Part shown: positions 18,917 through 27,500 of the stretch, in pieces
How the letters are laid out: each line of letters begins with the position of its first letter
Position numbering within the stretch: the first letter of the stretch is position 1
Assembly: GCA_964619265.1 (NCBI GenBank)
Contig: CAZUCE010000031.1
Span: 1-49,808 of the forward strand
Length of the DNA: 49,808 nucleotides
Direction of reading: 5' to 3'
Source of the DNA: CAZUCE01 sp964619265
Lineage (GTDB): Bacteria > Planctomycetota > UBA1135 > GCA-002686595
Program-made: the position numbers and the translations under genes
Notes under the pieces: model-generated
Databases searched by the model: none
What the model saw: the letters and a program-made list of their open reading frames with translations, nothing else
Told to the model about the DNA's origin: nothing

Positions 18917-18940
18917 ACGGGCCCGGCAAGCCGGGCCCGT
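18917..18940 (-). terminator. Rho-independent terminator of the H1-like gene
   Basis: A perfect 10-bp GC-rich stem (ACGGGCCCGG, 4-nt loop, CCGGGCCCGT) lies 46 bp beyond the stop of the minus-strand H1-like gene. On that strand it is followed by TTTTTG (complement of 18912-18917). It could also slow plus-strand transcription from metG. A second, weaker GGGCCC hairpin lies just upstream near 18875-18892. Confidence 0.8.
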
Positions 18941-18985
18941 GGACCGAACCGACCCTGAAGGATCGGCTCGGAAGACGCATCCGCG

Positions 18986-19405
18986 TCAGCGGGCGCGCAT
19001 CTTGGTGCGACGCTTGGTGGAGCGCTTCTTCGTCGAGCGCTTCTTCGTGGCACGCTTCTTGGTCGAACGCTTCTTCGTAGCGCGCTTCTTCGTCGAACGC
19101 TTCTTGGTGGAGCGCCGCTTGGTCGAACGCTTCTTCGTTGCGCGCTTCTTGGTGGAGCGCTTCTTCGTCGAGCGCTTCTTGGTGGAACGCTTCTTCGTCG
19201 AGCGCTTCTTGGTGGAGCGCTTCTTCGTCGAGCGCCGCTTGGTCGAGCGCTTCTTCGTGGCGCGCTTCTTCGTCGAGCGCTTCTTAGTCGACCGCTTCTT
19301 GGTTGCACGCTTCTTCGTTGCGCGCTTCTTGGTGGAGCGCTTTTTCGTCGTGCGTTTTTTCGTGGCGCGCTTGGTAGCGCGCTTCTTGGTGCGTTTCTTG
19401 GCCAT
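18986..19405 (-). CDS. Histone H1-like DNA-binding protein made of basic pentapeptide repeats
   Basis: A 139-residue protein that is almost entirely Lys, Arg, Thr, Ser and Ala. After MAKKR it consists of 25 tandem units of the form TKKR[S/A], with three KRR variants counting the C-terminal tail and one four-residue unit, and ends TKRRTKMRAR. At DNA level this is a 15-bp tandem repeat with synonymous variation. It resembles the Lys-rich tails of eukaryotic histone H1 and the bacterial H1-like proteins of chlamydiae, Bordetella and Planctomycetota, which bind and condense DNA; no globular domain is present. A sequence AGGAG lies 13 nt before the ATG. Just upstream is a small TGAGTC/GACTCA dyad (about 19415-19433) that could be an operator. 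Confidence 0.85.
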   Translation of the reverse strand: MAKKRTKKRATKRATKKRTTKKRSTKKRATKKRATKKRSTKKRSTKKRATKKRSTKRRSTKKRSTKKRSTKKRSTKKRSTKKRSTKKRATKKRSTKRRSTKKRSTKKRATKKRSTKKRATKKRSTKKRSTKRRTKMRAR

Positions 19406-19786
19406 GATGGTGGTGAGTCTCCTAGGGACTCAAGGGTTGGTCGGGCGTCTTCGGGTACGCCTCGTACCGCGACATCACGGGGGACATCGGCGGGCCTTTC
19501 CCAAACCTTTCCCTACTTCCGCCGAACTTTTGACTTTCCGTCTCGAATTCGATGCTCGCGGCACAAACCGACGCGCTAGCCAACCGCAAAACCACCCCGT
19601 CCCACTCGGCGCGCAACAGGGAGTTACTCCCGGCCGCCCCTGTGGATAACCTCAGCCGTCCCAAGTCTCAGAGCAGGCAAGCGCAGTCACAGGAGGATTC
19701 GCAAGGGAATCCGCCCGCAACTGCGCTTCGAGAGCCGAACACCCCTCCCTTGGGCCCCAAACGGCCTGGAAGGGGGCATGGATCAC
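19406..19786. other. Intergenic region between roadblock gene and H1-like gene
   Basis: 381 bp holding the promoter of the H1-like gene and the 3' end of the MglA/roadblock cluster. It contains the two-tier hairpin at 19680-19727 and a single perfect DnaA-box-like 9-mer TGTGGATAA at 19641-19649. A lone box without clusters or an AT-rich stretch is not evidence of an origin. Confidence 0.5.
19680..19727 (-). terminator. Two-tier hairpin after the MglA/roadblock cluster
   Basis: Outer stem AGCGCAGT/ACTGCGCT (19680-19687 with 19720-19727) encloses an inner stem GGATTC/GAATCC (19695-19700 with 19707-19712). It lies 60 bp beyond the last stop of the minus-strand cluster. There is no T-run, so a rho-independent role is uncertain. 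Confidence 0.45.
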
Positions 19787-20278
19787 CTAGAACAGCTGGT
19801 CGAGAACCGCAGAGCCCTGCTCGGAGAACCCGTCCTCCAGTTCGCTGGAGCGCTCTTCGGCCAAGATCTGGTCGAAGATGACCTGAAGGCGCGACGAGGT
19901 CTCCTGGGCGTAGAAGCGGACCAGACCCAGGTTCGTGCGGTCGTCGAACAGGACCGCCATCAGCGTCCTTCCGCCGACCAGCTGAAGCTGGATGGAGTCG
20001 CGCTGCCCCTGGTGGAACATGACCGAGAACTCGGTCTCCCCCAGTAGGTGCGCAATCTCACAGGTGGCCGCGAACGAGCCGGCGACAAGCGCCGAAACCG
20101 TGTCCTCGGAAGTGTTGAACGATTCCCCGCGGCGCGTGACCAGGTGGCCATCGCGGTCGATCAGGAGCACACACCGGGACTTGGACAGCTCAAGAAAGGC
20201 GTCGAGTTCGGTGTGAAGACGCTCAATGTCCTTCTCGTAGAAGACCAGTCGTTGCTGGCGCAGCTTGGAGTCATGCAT
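19787..20278 (-). CDS. Roadblock/LC7 domain protein (MglB-like)
   Basis: A 163-residue protein with one roadblock/LC7 fold. An N-terminal helix (LVFYEKDIERLHTELDAFL) is followed by SRCVLLIDRDGHLVTRRGE, a helix with AATCEIAHLLGE, then strands FSVMFHQGQRDSIQLQLVGGRTLMAVLFD and a final long helix. MglB-type roadblock dimers act as GTPase-activating proteins for MglA-type GTPases. The gene is the last of the cluster, 74 bp downstream of the MglA-like gene, and has a good Shine-Dalgarno (AAGGA, 9 nt before ATG). GAP activity on the neighbouring GTPase is inferred. Confidence 0.87.
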   Translation of the reverse strand: MHDSKLRQQRLVFYEKDIERLHTELDAFLELSKSRCVLLIDRDGHLVTRRGESFNTSEDTVSALVAGSFAATCEIAHLLGETEFSVMFHQGQRDSIQLQLVGGRTLMAVLFDDRTNLGLVRFYAQETSSRLQVIFDQILAEERSSELEDGFSEQGSAVLDQLF

Positions 20279-20352
20279 GGCTGTGAGTCCTTGGGACGTA
20301 TTGGTGTTCGGTGTCGGGTGTGGACGGTCGGTGATTGGAAGCGGAAGCTCCG

Positions 20353-21615
20353 TTACAGGAACTTGAGCAGGAAGAAGGCAGCGACGGCTCCGATGACAGC
20401 GGCTGCGCCGATCACCAGAATGGTCTTCGTTCCCCCACCGCCGGTCTCGGCGACCTCAGCAGGTGCGGATTGCGATCGGCGCGCGGCGCTTTGATTGCGC
20501 GAGGCTCCCCCACCGACTGCGGCTGAGCGACCAGCCCCCGCACCCGACCCATTCCCGAGCGCCTGCGAGCGACGCATGATTTGGGTCGACCCCATGCCGG
20601 GCTTGGCCGAGGTGCGTCCAGCGGGATTGACTCCGCCGCCCGAACGACCGGCCGGCGCGGCGGGTGCCTTTGGCGCGGGAGCCGGGACCGGTTGGGCCGG
20701 CGCCACAGCCCCTTGGGGCGCGATAGCTCCCTGGGGGGCGACCGGAATTTGTGCCGGTTGTGCCGGTTGTGCCGGTTGTGCCGGAGCAGCACTGATCGGC
20801 GCGGGAGCTCCCGCCGACCGAGCGGCCAGGTCGAGACTTCCACCTGCTGCAGCGCCAGCGGTAGCGGGCTCAGGCTCCTCCATCGAAAGCGGCGCACGCG
20901 GCGTAGCCGCCGCGGGCTGCGCAACGCCTGCGGGCTGCGCAACGCCTGCGGGCTGAGCCCCGGGCTGCGGAGCTCCGGGAGTCCCCGGTGCCCGGTGGAA
21001 CCCGGTGCGAGCCAGGCTCGAACCGCCTGCACACTCAGCTTGGATGTTGCGCAGAACGAGCGCCGCAAGACCCTTCAGGGTCGGGAACACGCCTTGCCCG
21101 GTCGCGGCTACCGCCTCGAAGACCGGAGCGTCGTGCGGGTTGAGCGCCTTGCCCATCTCCTCCATGGAGACGGCCTCAGGCAGATCGCGCTTGTTGAACT
21201 GAATCACGTGCGGCAGCGTCGCGAGCGACTTGCCGTACTCATTCAGGTTCTCCTCGAGGTTGCGCAGAGCTTCGATGTTCGCTTCCATCGAGTCAGGGCT
21301 CGAATCGGCAATGAAGATCACGCCGTCCACTCCTTGCAACACGAGCTTCCGTGTCGAGTTGTAGTAGACCTGGCCGGGAACGGTATACATCTGGAAGCTG
21401 GTCTTCATACCGGCGATCGACCCGAGGTCGAGCGGCATGTAGTCGAAGAACAGCGTCCGATCGCCGTCGGTAGAGATGCTCGTCAGGTCGCCTCGGTTGT
21501 CCGAGGGCGCACGCTGGTGAACGATCTCCAAGTTGGTCGTCTTGCCCGACATTCCGGGGCCGTAGTAGACGACCTTCGCGTTGATCTGCTTGTGAGCGAA
21601 GTTGATCTGGACCAT
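20353..21615 (-). CDS. MglA-like small GTPase with Pro/Ala-rich linker and C-terminal membrane anchor
   Basis: A 420-residue protein. Residues 1-205 form the MglA-type Ras-like G domain: P-loop GPGMSGKT at 19-26, switch region around DYMPLDLG (58-65), the MglA-specific TVPGQ at 78-82 in place of the usual DxxG, and NKRD at 141-144. Residues ~206-395 are a low-complexity linker rich in Ala, Pro, Gln and Gly, with DNA-level tandem repeats (18 bp twice at 20913-20948; 9 bp about four times at 20751-20786). The end is a hydrophobic helix (TILVIGAAAVIGAVAAFFLLKFL region) that reads as a tail anchor with the G domain in the cytoplasm. Known MglA proteins are soluble and about 195 residues long, so the tail is unusual. 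The start at 21615 (ATG) gives the family N-terminus MVQINF; the open frame extends further upstream. Confidence 0.9.
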   Translation of the reverse strand: MVQINFAHKQINAKVVYYGPGMSGKTTNLEIVHQRAPSDNRGDLTSISTDGDRTLFFDYMPLDLGSIAGMKTSFQMYTVPGQVYYNSTRKLVLQGVDGVIFIADSSPDSMEANIEALRNLEENLNEYGKSLATLPHVIQFNKRDLPEAVSMEEMGKALNPHDAPVFEAVAATGQGVFPTLKGLAALVLRNIQAECAGGSSLARTGFHRAPGTPGAPQPGAQPAGVAQPAGVAQPAAATPRAPLSMEEPEPATAGAAAGGSLDLAARSAGAPAPISAAPAQPAQPAQPAQIPVAPQGAIAPQGAVAPAQPVPAPAPKAPAAPAGRSGGGVNPAGRTSAKPGMGSTQIMRRSQALGNGSGAGAGRSAAVGGGASRNQSAARRSQSAPAEVAETGGGGTKTILVIGAAAVIGAVAAFFLLKFL

Positions 21616-21670
21616 GTGTACGGTGGGGTTCGGCTCTTCTCGAGCCCTAGGGTTTTTGGGGCCAGTTGGC

Positions 21671-22168
21671 CTAGAGCTCGGGGTCTTCGGTGGCGGAATC
21701 TGTGTCGGAATCGGTGTCGGGCTCCGAGGAGCCGACGGGCTGGGCAACCGGAGCACTAGGCAACGGTCCCTCGATGTGACCGCCCATCGAGCGCAAGTTG
21801 CGGTCGATGCGGGCGGCAGCTCCTTCCATCGGCAGTCGAAGCGACTCAGCTCCAACTCCAGGGTCAATCAATGCGATCAACACGCCCCCAGACACCGTAC
21901 GGGCGACCAAAGTCCCCCGGGCAGCCTTGAGAACGACCCGCGCCGGGCGATCCCAGGTGAGCTCTTCGGTCAGTTGACCGAGATCCTCATACCACTGGTA
22001 GGCCAGAGCGGCGAGCATGTTGACGTCCAAGGACAGGCCGAGTCGGCCGTCTTCTCCTCCGAGCGTGCCACCAGCTCCGGGGAGCAGAATCGGAACGCCG
22101 TCACTGGTGACGATGCCCGCGTAGCGAACGCCGGGGATGTCCGACAGGGGTTGAAGGATTTCAATCAC
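21671..22168 (-). CDS. Roadblock/LC7 domain protein
   Basis: A 165-residue protein. The roadblock fold covers about residues 1-115: PLSDIPGVRYAGIVTSDGVPILLPG, a helix LAALAYQWYEDLGQLTEEL, and strands PARVVLKAARGTLVARTVSGGVLIALID. The C-terminal ~40 residues are acidic and disordered (DTDSDTDSATEDPEL). The GTG start overlaps the stop of the TPR-roadblock gene as GTGA (22165-22168). Together with the other two roadblock proteins it is a candidate regulator or partner of the adjacent GTPase. Confidence 0.82.
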   Translation of the reverse strand: MIEILQPLSDIPGVRYAGIVTSDGVPILLPGAGGTLGGEDGRLGLSLDVNMLAALAYQWYEDLGQLTEELTWDRPARVVLKAARGTLVARTVSGGVLIALIDPGVGAESLRLPMEGAAARIDRNLRSMGGHIEGPLPSAPVAQPVGSSEPDTDSDTDSATEDPEL

Positions 22169-23268
22169 GCTACGTCCTCAGAAAGGGTGTCGACATCGCT
22201 TCCAACGAGGTCCATGAGCATCGAAAGCCGCTTGGCTGCGATGGCCTGGTCTGTCCACAGCGCCGCGCCATCGCGTTCGCCGGCGACCAGCGCCAGGTGG
22301 CCGAAGGAGCCCTCGAGGCGCATCTCCTGGAGCTGACCGAGGCCGAGCTTGCGGGAGGAGGTACGACTGGTGTGAAGGGTTGACCGGACGACGCGCGCGG
22401 TGCGCTCGGCGGTAGCCCCCTTGGGGCCTTGAATCAGCGCCGTGGCGCCGCGCAGGTAGAAGGCGGCGCGAATGCCGTCGTCCTCGGAGATCTCGCGCAG
22501 AACGCGGCGGACATCAATTCCGCTAGCGCCGCGGCGTTCAACGGATTCCGACAGGTCCTCGTGGAGCTCGCCGGTCCGTTCGACCTGGCGAAGGGCCTCC
22601 TCAAGACCGGGCGCCTTCTCGACTTTCTCGGAGAGCTCGCGGAAGCGGGCCTCGAGCGCCGATTGCCCAGGGTATAGATCGAGCAGGCGCTGAACGGCCG
22701 AAAGCGCATCGCCCCAGGCTCCGATCAGACTGGCGATGCGCAGTCGAAGCTTGATGGGACGAGCGTCCCGCGGGAGGGTCTCCTCGATGGCGGCCAGCTC
22801 GTCGAACAACTTGAGTCCAACCTCACGGCCCCGGTCGGCGAGGAAGCGCTCGGCCAGCACGCGGCTTAGCATGAGACGCGCCTCGGCCGCGACTTGAGGC
22901 GGAGCTTGCTCAACACGCTCGAGCCAGCCGCGGACGGCTTCCTCGGCACGCGAGATCTGTCCGGACTGGAGCAGCAAACCGCAGTACTCGCTCCAAACGG
23001 CGGGACGCGGTGAGTCGGAAAGCTCCTCGCGAAGCTGAGCCAGGCGCGACTCGCGCAGCTGGCGACGAACGCGCGCGGAGTAACCGGCGAGATCTGCATT
23101 GCCCGGAAACGCCTCAAGGGCTTCGTTGCAAACGCGATCAGCGTCGTCCAAGCGGTCGAATTTTACGTACTGGCCTGCAAGCGCTAGGTAGTTGCTGGGA
23201 GAGGGCTCCCGAGCAATCAACTTGCGTGCTCCCCGAAGGCGGTACGCCGCGAACAGTCGGCGGATCAT
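22165..23268 (-). CDS. TPR-like protein with C-terminal roadblock-like domain
   Basis: A 367-residue protein. The first ~240 residues are helical repeats of TPR type (for example NYLALAGQYVKFDRLDDADRVCNEALEAFPGNADL and AVWSEYCGLLLQSGQISRAEEAVRGWL). The last ~90 residues read like a roadblock domain: DDGIRAAFYLRGATALIQGPKG, then a helix, LGLGQLQEMRLEGSFGHLALVAGERDGAALWTD and a final helix. The ATG at 23268 overlaps the stop of the upstream gene as ATGA, which fixes the start. A scaffold that brings the roadblock/GTPase system to a partner through its TPRs is a reasonable inference. Confidence 0.78.
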   Translation of the reverse strand: MIRRLFAAYRLRGARKLIAREPSPSNYLALAGQYVKFDRLDDADRVCNEALEAFPGNADLAGYSARVRRQLRESRLAQLREELSDSPRPAVWSEYCGLLLQSGQISRAEEAVRGWLERVEQAPPQVAAEARLMLSRVLAERFLADRGREVGLKLFDELAAIEETLPRDARPIKLRLRIASLIGAWGDALSAVQRLLDLYPGQSALEARFRELSEKVEKAPGLEEALRQVERTGELHEDLSESVERRGASGIDVRRVLREISEDDGIRAAFYLRGATALIQGPKGATAERTARVVRSTLHTSRTSSRKLGLGQLQEMRLEGSFGHLALVAGERDGAALWTDQAIAAKRLSMLMDLVGSDVDTLSEDVA

Positions 23269-24314
23269 TTCGATTCCTCGGTGTTGGTAGTTTGGCGAAT
23301 CGCCTCGAGGTCGCGTCGCACTCGATCGGCGCGGTCCCAACCATCCCCAGCCAGGTCGAGGGCGGCTTGAAATTTCTCAACGGCTCCGGCGGCATCACCG
23401 GCGTCGAACAAATGCTTGCCCTCGCGCCATGCAAAGTCCGCATCAGCCAGCCGCTGGGTCTCGTCGGCTTCGCGGACCTTCTGGGCCTCTTGCTCACGCC
23501 TATTCAGACCAAGCACCTGCACACGCAGTTCGCTGCGTTCTTCGAGAGCGCCCAGCGATCCGGTCCAAACGGGGTAGCGCGCGACAAAAGCCTCGAGGCC
23601 CTCAAGCCTCGCGGTTGATTCTTCGAAACTCTCCGTCGAAGCGACGGGCAAGGCCTTATAGGCTTTTCGCGCGCCTTTCTCGTAGTCAAAGCCCAGCCAG
23701 ACGACGCCCGACAGAGCCGCCAGTCCGGCGACGACAGCCACGCGTTGGACCAGGGCTCGCTTGCCAACTTCGCGGTGCGAGTCGAGCCTGGACTCGAGTC
23801 GCCCGATCGTGGCGTGCTTGGGGTCGGCCGCGCGTAGCTGCTCGATCAATTCGCGAGCCAAGGATCGATCCCGGCCGTTGACGGCGGCTTCCGCCTGGGA
23901 GATCAGCTCGGCGACGTGACGCTGCTCGCGACGCTGCTGGAGACGCATCGTCTCGATCGCGCGCAGAAGAACCGGAGACTCTCCGGTCTCGGTGAAGGCC
24001 GTCTCGAGCAGCGCAACTGCCGCCTTGTTCTGGCCAGCTTCCTCCAGCGCGGTTCCGGTCTGAATCAGAGCTTCGACCGGCTGGATCCCCAGGGTTTGCG
24101 CAGCCTCAGGATGAGCCAGGAGGAGTATGGAAATAGCCTCAGCGCGCGGCAAGTCCGCGTCGGCGGGACCCGCTTTCATCAGCTGGCGCAGGTAGCCAAG
24201 GGCCGAATTCGCGTCAAGCTTGGCGGTCGTCTCGACCCGCTCGGAATAGTCGACGTGCTTGGCGCCGGCTTTCCGGTCGCCACGTACGGCGAAGACGATT
24301 TTCTGGAGGCTCAC
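23265..24314 (-). CDS. TPR-like membrane protein heading the MglA/roadblock cluster
   Basis: A protein of about 349 residues. The N-terminal ~160 residues are helical repeats, followed by a basic segment and one membrane helix (VQRVAVVAGLAALSGVVWLGF, about residues 165-185). A C-terminal helical part ends in a TPR-like DADFAWREGKHLFDAGDAAGAVEKFQAALDLA. The start is uncertain: the open frame goes back to 24587, but the extra N-terminus is unnatural. I chose the GTG at 24314, where SLQKIVFAVRG begins. The membrane helix suggests the cluster works at the membrane, as does the tail of the GTPase. Confidence 0.65.
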   Translation of the reverse strand: MSLQKIVFAVRGDRKAGAKHVDYSERVETTAKLDANSALGYLRQLMKAGPADADLPRAEAISILLLAHPEAAQTLGIQPVEALIQTGTALEEAGQNKAAVALLETAFTETGESPVLLRAIETMRLQQRREQRHVAELISQAEAAVNGRDRSLARELIEQLRAADPKHATIGRLESRLDSHREVGKRALVQRVAVVAGLAALSGVVWLGFDYEKGARKAYKALPVASTESFEESTARLEGLEAFVARYPVWTGSLGALEERSELRVQVLGLNRREQEAQKVREADETQRLADADFAWREGKHLFDAGDAAGAVEKFQAALDLAGDGWDRADRVRRDLEAIRQTTNTEESK

Positions 24315-24494
24315 GGGGAGGTGCGGAAAGGAAAAATGGTCAGAACCAGGGGCCGAGTGAGAATCGACCTCGAAGCCCTTGTCGGCGGGCCCCCAGGCGG
24401 GGCTAAAGACCGAGCAGGATTCCCGGCCAAATCTGGGCCAGTCTGGAATCCGGACCCTCGCGAGGATCAGGGAGTGACCGGCCCGGCCACCGGA

Positions 24495-24520
24495 CTCTGG
24501 GGCCTTCCCAAGCCCCAGAG
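24495..24520 (-). terminator. Hairpin after the Ig-like lipoprotein gene
   Basis: A 9-bp stem CTCTGGGGC/GCCCCAGAG with an 8-nt loop, 18 bp past the stop of the minus-strand lipoprotein gene. No T-run follows on that strand, so it is a probable but not certain terminator. It also lies in the 223-bp upstream region of the next cluster. Confidence 0.5.
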
Positions 24521-24537
24521 CTGGATGGCAGAGCCCG

Positions 24538-27500
24538 CTAGTCGAGCGGGTCGATGGATGCGCCCAGCAGGCTGTTTCCGGCTGCATCGAGCACCTCGAT
24601 GGCCGTCAGCGTGGTGGAAGCTCCAAGGTCCGAGTCGAATTCAAGGCGCACGGCGCGATTGCCGAGCCGCGTCGCCGAGAGCACGCCCTGACCGCCTGAG
24701 GCCGACCAGGCAAGAACCGTGGCGACGCTGCTGGCCTGAACGTCCTCGTTGAACGAAACGTCGACCGTCCGGCCGCTCGCATCCACCCGCCTGTTGACAA
24801 ACGCGCTCTCGAGCGCGGGTGCGGTCGTGTCGCCGGTCGCAGGCACTTGAACCGTGGCTGCCGTCGCCTGCACATTGCCAGCGTGGTCGCGCAGTCCAGA
24901 CACAGTCAGTCCAACGGTCGCACCAACCGGGATCTCGAGTCCGACCGGAAGGTCGATGCGGACCTGGTTGCCAACCGATGAGTAGCGCAAGGATCCGCCG
25001 GAGAGTGAAACCACCTCCCCATTGAACGTCAATTCGTAGGCCGAAGCGGTGATTGCGTCGCTGGCAACGATGGGCTCGTTGAATGAGACCAGCAGGTGGT
25101 CTCCACCAAATCCGGAAACCGAATTGGCCGAGAAGCCCCCCGCGAGGAGCGGGCCGGTCGCGTCAGCTGCTTGAACCAAACCTGAGGCAATGCTCAGATT
25201 ACCGGCCAAGTCAAACATGAAGATATTGACATCGTCGGCCTCGCTTGGATCCGTCGAAAAGCGAGCGCGAACACTACGCGGACCGACTTGTTCAACTCCC
25301 ACGGCCGGGCTTCCATTCAAGTTGCAGTTCCCGGGCATCAACTGATCAAAATCGATGGCCTCGGAGAGCTCGATGAGGACCGCGTCGACGTTCTGGGGGT
25401 CCAGACGCACACCACCACCCGAAATTTCCGGGATCAAGTTGTCGCCGGTCGCGGTAGCGATAAAGCTCTCGGTCATGGTCAACGGGATGCCTTGTACCGA
25501 GATCAGGCCGGCGACTTCGACGCGATATGCCTCGGTGTTTTGGAAGTTCGGATCCGTCGATCCATTCAGGTCGAAGGTGACCAAGCGGTCCCCGTCATAG
25601 GTGAGCATCACGCCGTTCATGGTGAGCTGCTCACCGGAGGTTTGGTTGAACAGCGACCAGTTGTCCAGATCGGTGACCTCGGCCACGGCTGGCCGGCGGT
25701 CGAACTCCACCGTGAAGCGGTCGTTGGACTCGCCCTCGATGGACTCAAAGCCCGTGAAGCTCGAGAGAATCGCGAGCGGAAGGCTGTCCTCGAATTCTAA
25801 TTTGAAATCCCCTACCGGGAACATGCTGTTGCCGGCCAGATCGGTGACGCCCGCGACGTTCAGGCCATGAAGGCCTGGCGTGATCTCTTGACCGAAACGC
25901 AGGGTCACTCCGCGACCGTCGGCGGTGCGCGAGATCAAGGTCGGAGTACCGATCACCGTGCTGGTATCGTCGACTAGCTCGTAGCTGGTGAAGGAGTCGT
26001 CGAAATCCCCGATCGCCTCGCTCAAGCGCACAGTGATCTGATCGTTGTTCGGCGCGCTCGAGACGAAGGCCGTCTCGATCACGGGGAACTCGTTCTCGAC
26101 GTCGGCCTCGAACTCAAACACGCCGGTGAGCGAGTTTCCGCCTAGATCGCGAACATCGGTGAACGTAATCCGCACGTCCTCTCCGGTCTGGAACTGGTCG
26201 GCCCCTTCCCCGGTTGCGAAAGTCGCGGTGCGAGTGGCATCGTCGTAGGTCGCTTCCGCAAATCCGGCCAACAAGGGCGTGCCGGGAGGCGACTCGATGG
26301 TCCACTTGAACTCGGCTTCGACGTCGTCCACGAACATGTTGTCGCTAAACGTCACGACCAACTCGTCGTTGTCTGGGCCCTGGACGCCGATAGCTTCGAA
26401 AGCCAGCAGCGTCGGAGCCGTCACGTCGGTCGAGATTGCCTGCAGATCATTGGCGAAGATCATCTCGTTGCCCGCCAGGTCTCTGAAACCCGAGACGTCG
26501 AAATTGACCGCACCTGGCAGTCCCGAACCATCCAGAATGACGCGCAGGAGGCTCTTGTCGGCCTGGAGGACGGTGGTGCTGACCAGCGGGCCGTTTCCGG
26601 AGACGACCGCACCGGTGGTTTCTGCGGTGACTGCGTCCAAGTCCTCGGAGAACCGGAAGTCGAAGGTGCTACCACTCGGGTCCAGGGTGCGATTTTGGAG
26701 CACGAGAACCACACCGGGCAACTGGGTCTCGCCGGCCACTGTGCCGGTGAATGAGCCGACGAATTCTTCGCCGTCCACGTCGTAGAGCTTGGGGGCGAGC
26801 AAGTCGGTGAGCGCGGCCGGTTCGACCGAGAACTCGAGGCCGTTTTGGAAGTCAGCCGGCAGCGTGGCCGTCAGGGTCCTCGCGGACAGGTCGTAGCTGA
26901 ACGATTCGTCGGCCAGCACAACCGGCGAGCCTTCCACCGTCAGGTTCCACGCGGCTCCGACGTTCGCAAACTCAGGCGCCAGGGCTTGAACGGTGCGTAC
27001 AACGAGTTCGTCGCCACCTTCGTTCTCGACGGTCCGGAGCTCGGGGTTCGAGCTGAAGGCGTTGGGCACGGTCGACCCCGCGGCCGGGTCGATGCCCGGG
27101 CTCGAGAATTCGTTGCCATGGGCGTCCCGCAGACCGAGCGGAAAGACTGTCGCGAAGCCCGGAACCACCGGATCTTCGAAGGTCACGCGCAAGGTGTCTT
27201 CCGAGGGCTGGCTCACCCCGGTGGCAAACACCGGGAACCCGAGCGAGAAGTTCTGCGGCGCGCCGGAGAAAGCCGGGTCCATCGCTTCGGAGAACTGGAA
27301 GTCGATCACGCGGCCAAATTCGTCCTCGGTGAGATTTTGGGTTGCGGACACCAGCGTCGGTGCAACATCGTCGCCGGTGGCTGTGCCTGCTTCCGGCGCC
27401 GAGGAAACCGCGACATCCGCGACGCTGGCCAGCCCGCTTGCCGCTAGCTCGAACTCCCCGTGGACATTTGCGGTCGCGTCGGTCGTGATGCGGAGCGTCT

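Noticed and set aside
18939..19649. Plus-strand frame reading RFFVERF-type repeats opposite the H1-like gene
   Set aside because: It is the antisense of the 15-bp repeats. The minus-strand product matches known H1-like composition and has a terminator on its strand.
19641..19649. Perfect DnaA-box-like TGTGGATAA
   Set aside because: Single box, no cluster, no AT-rich unwinding region, and no dnaA/dnaN neighbours; not evidence for an origin.
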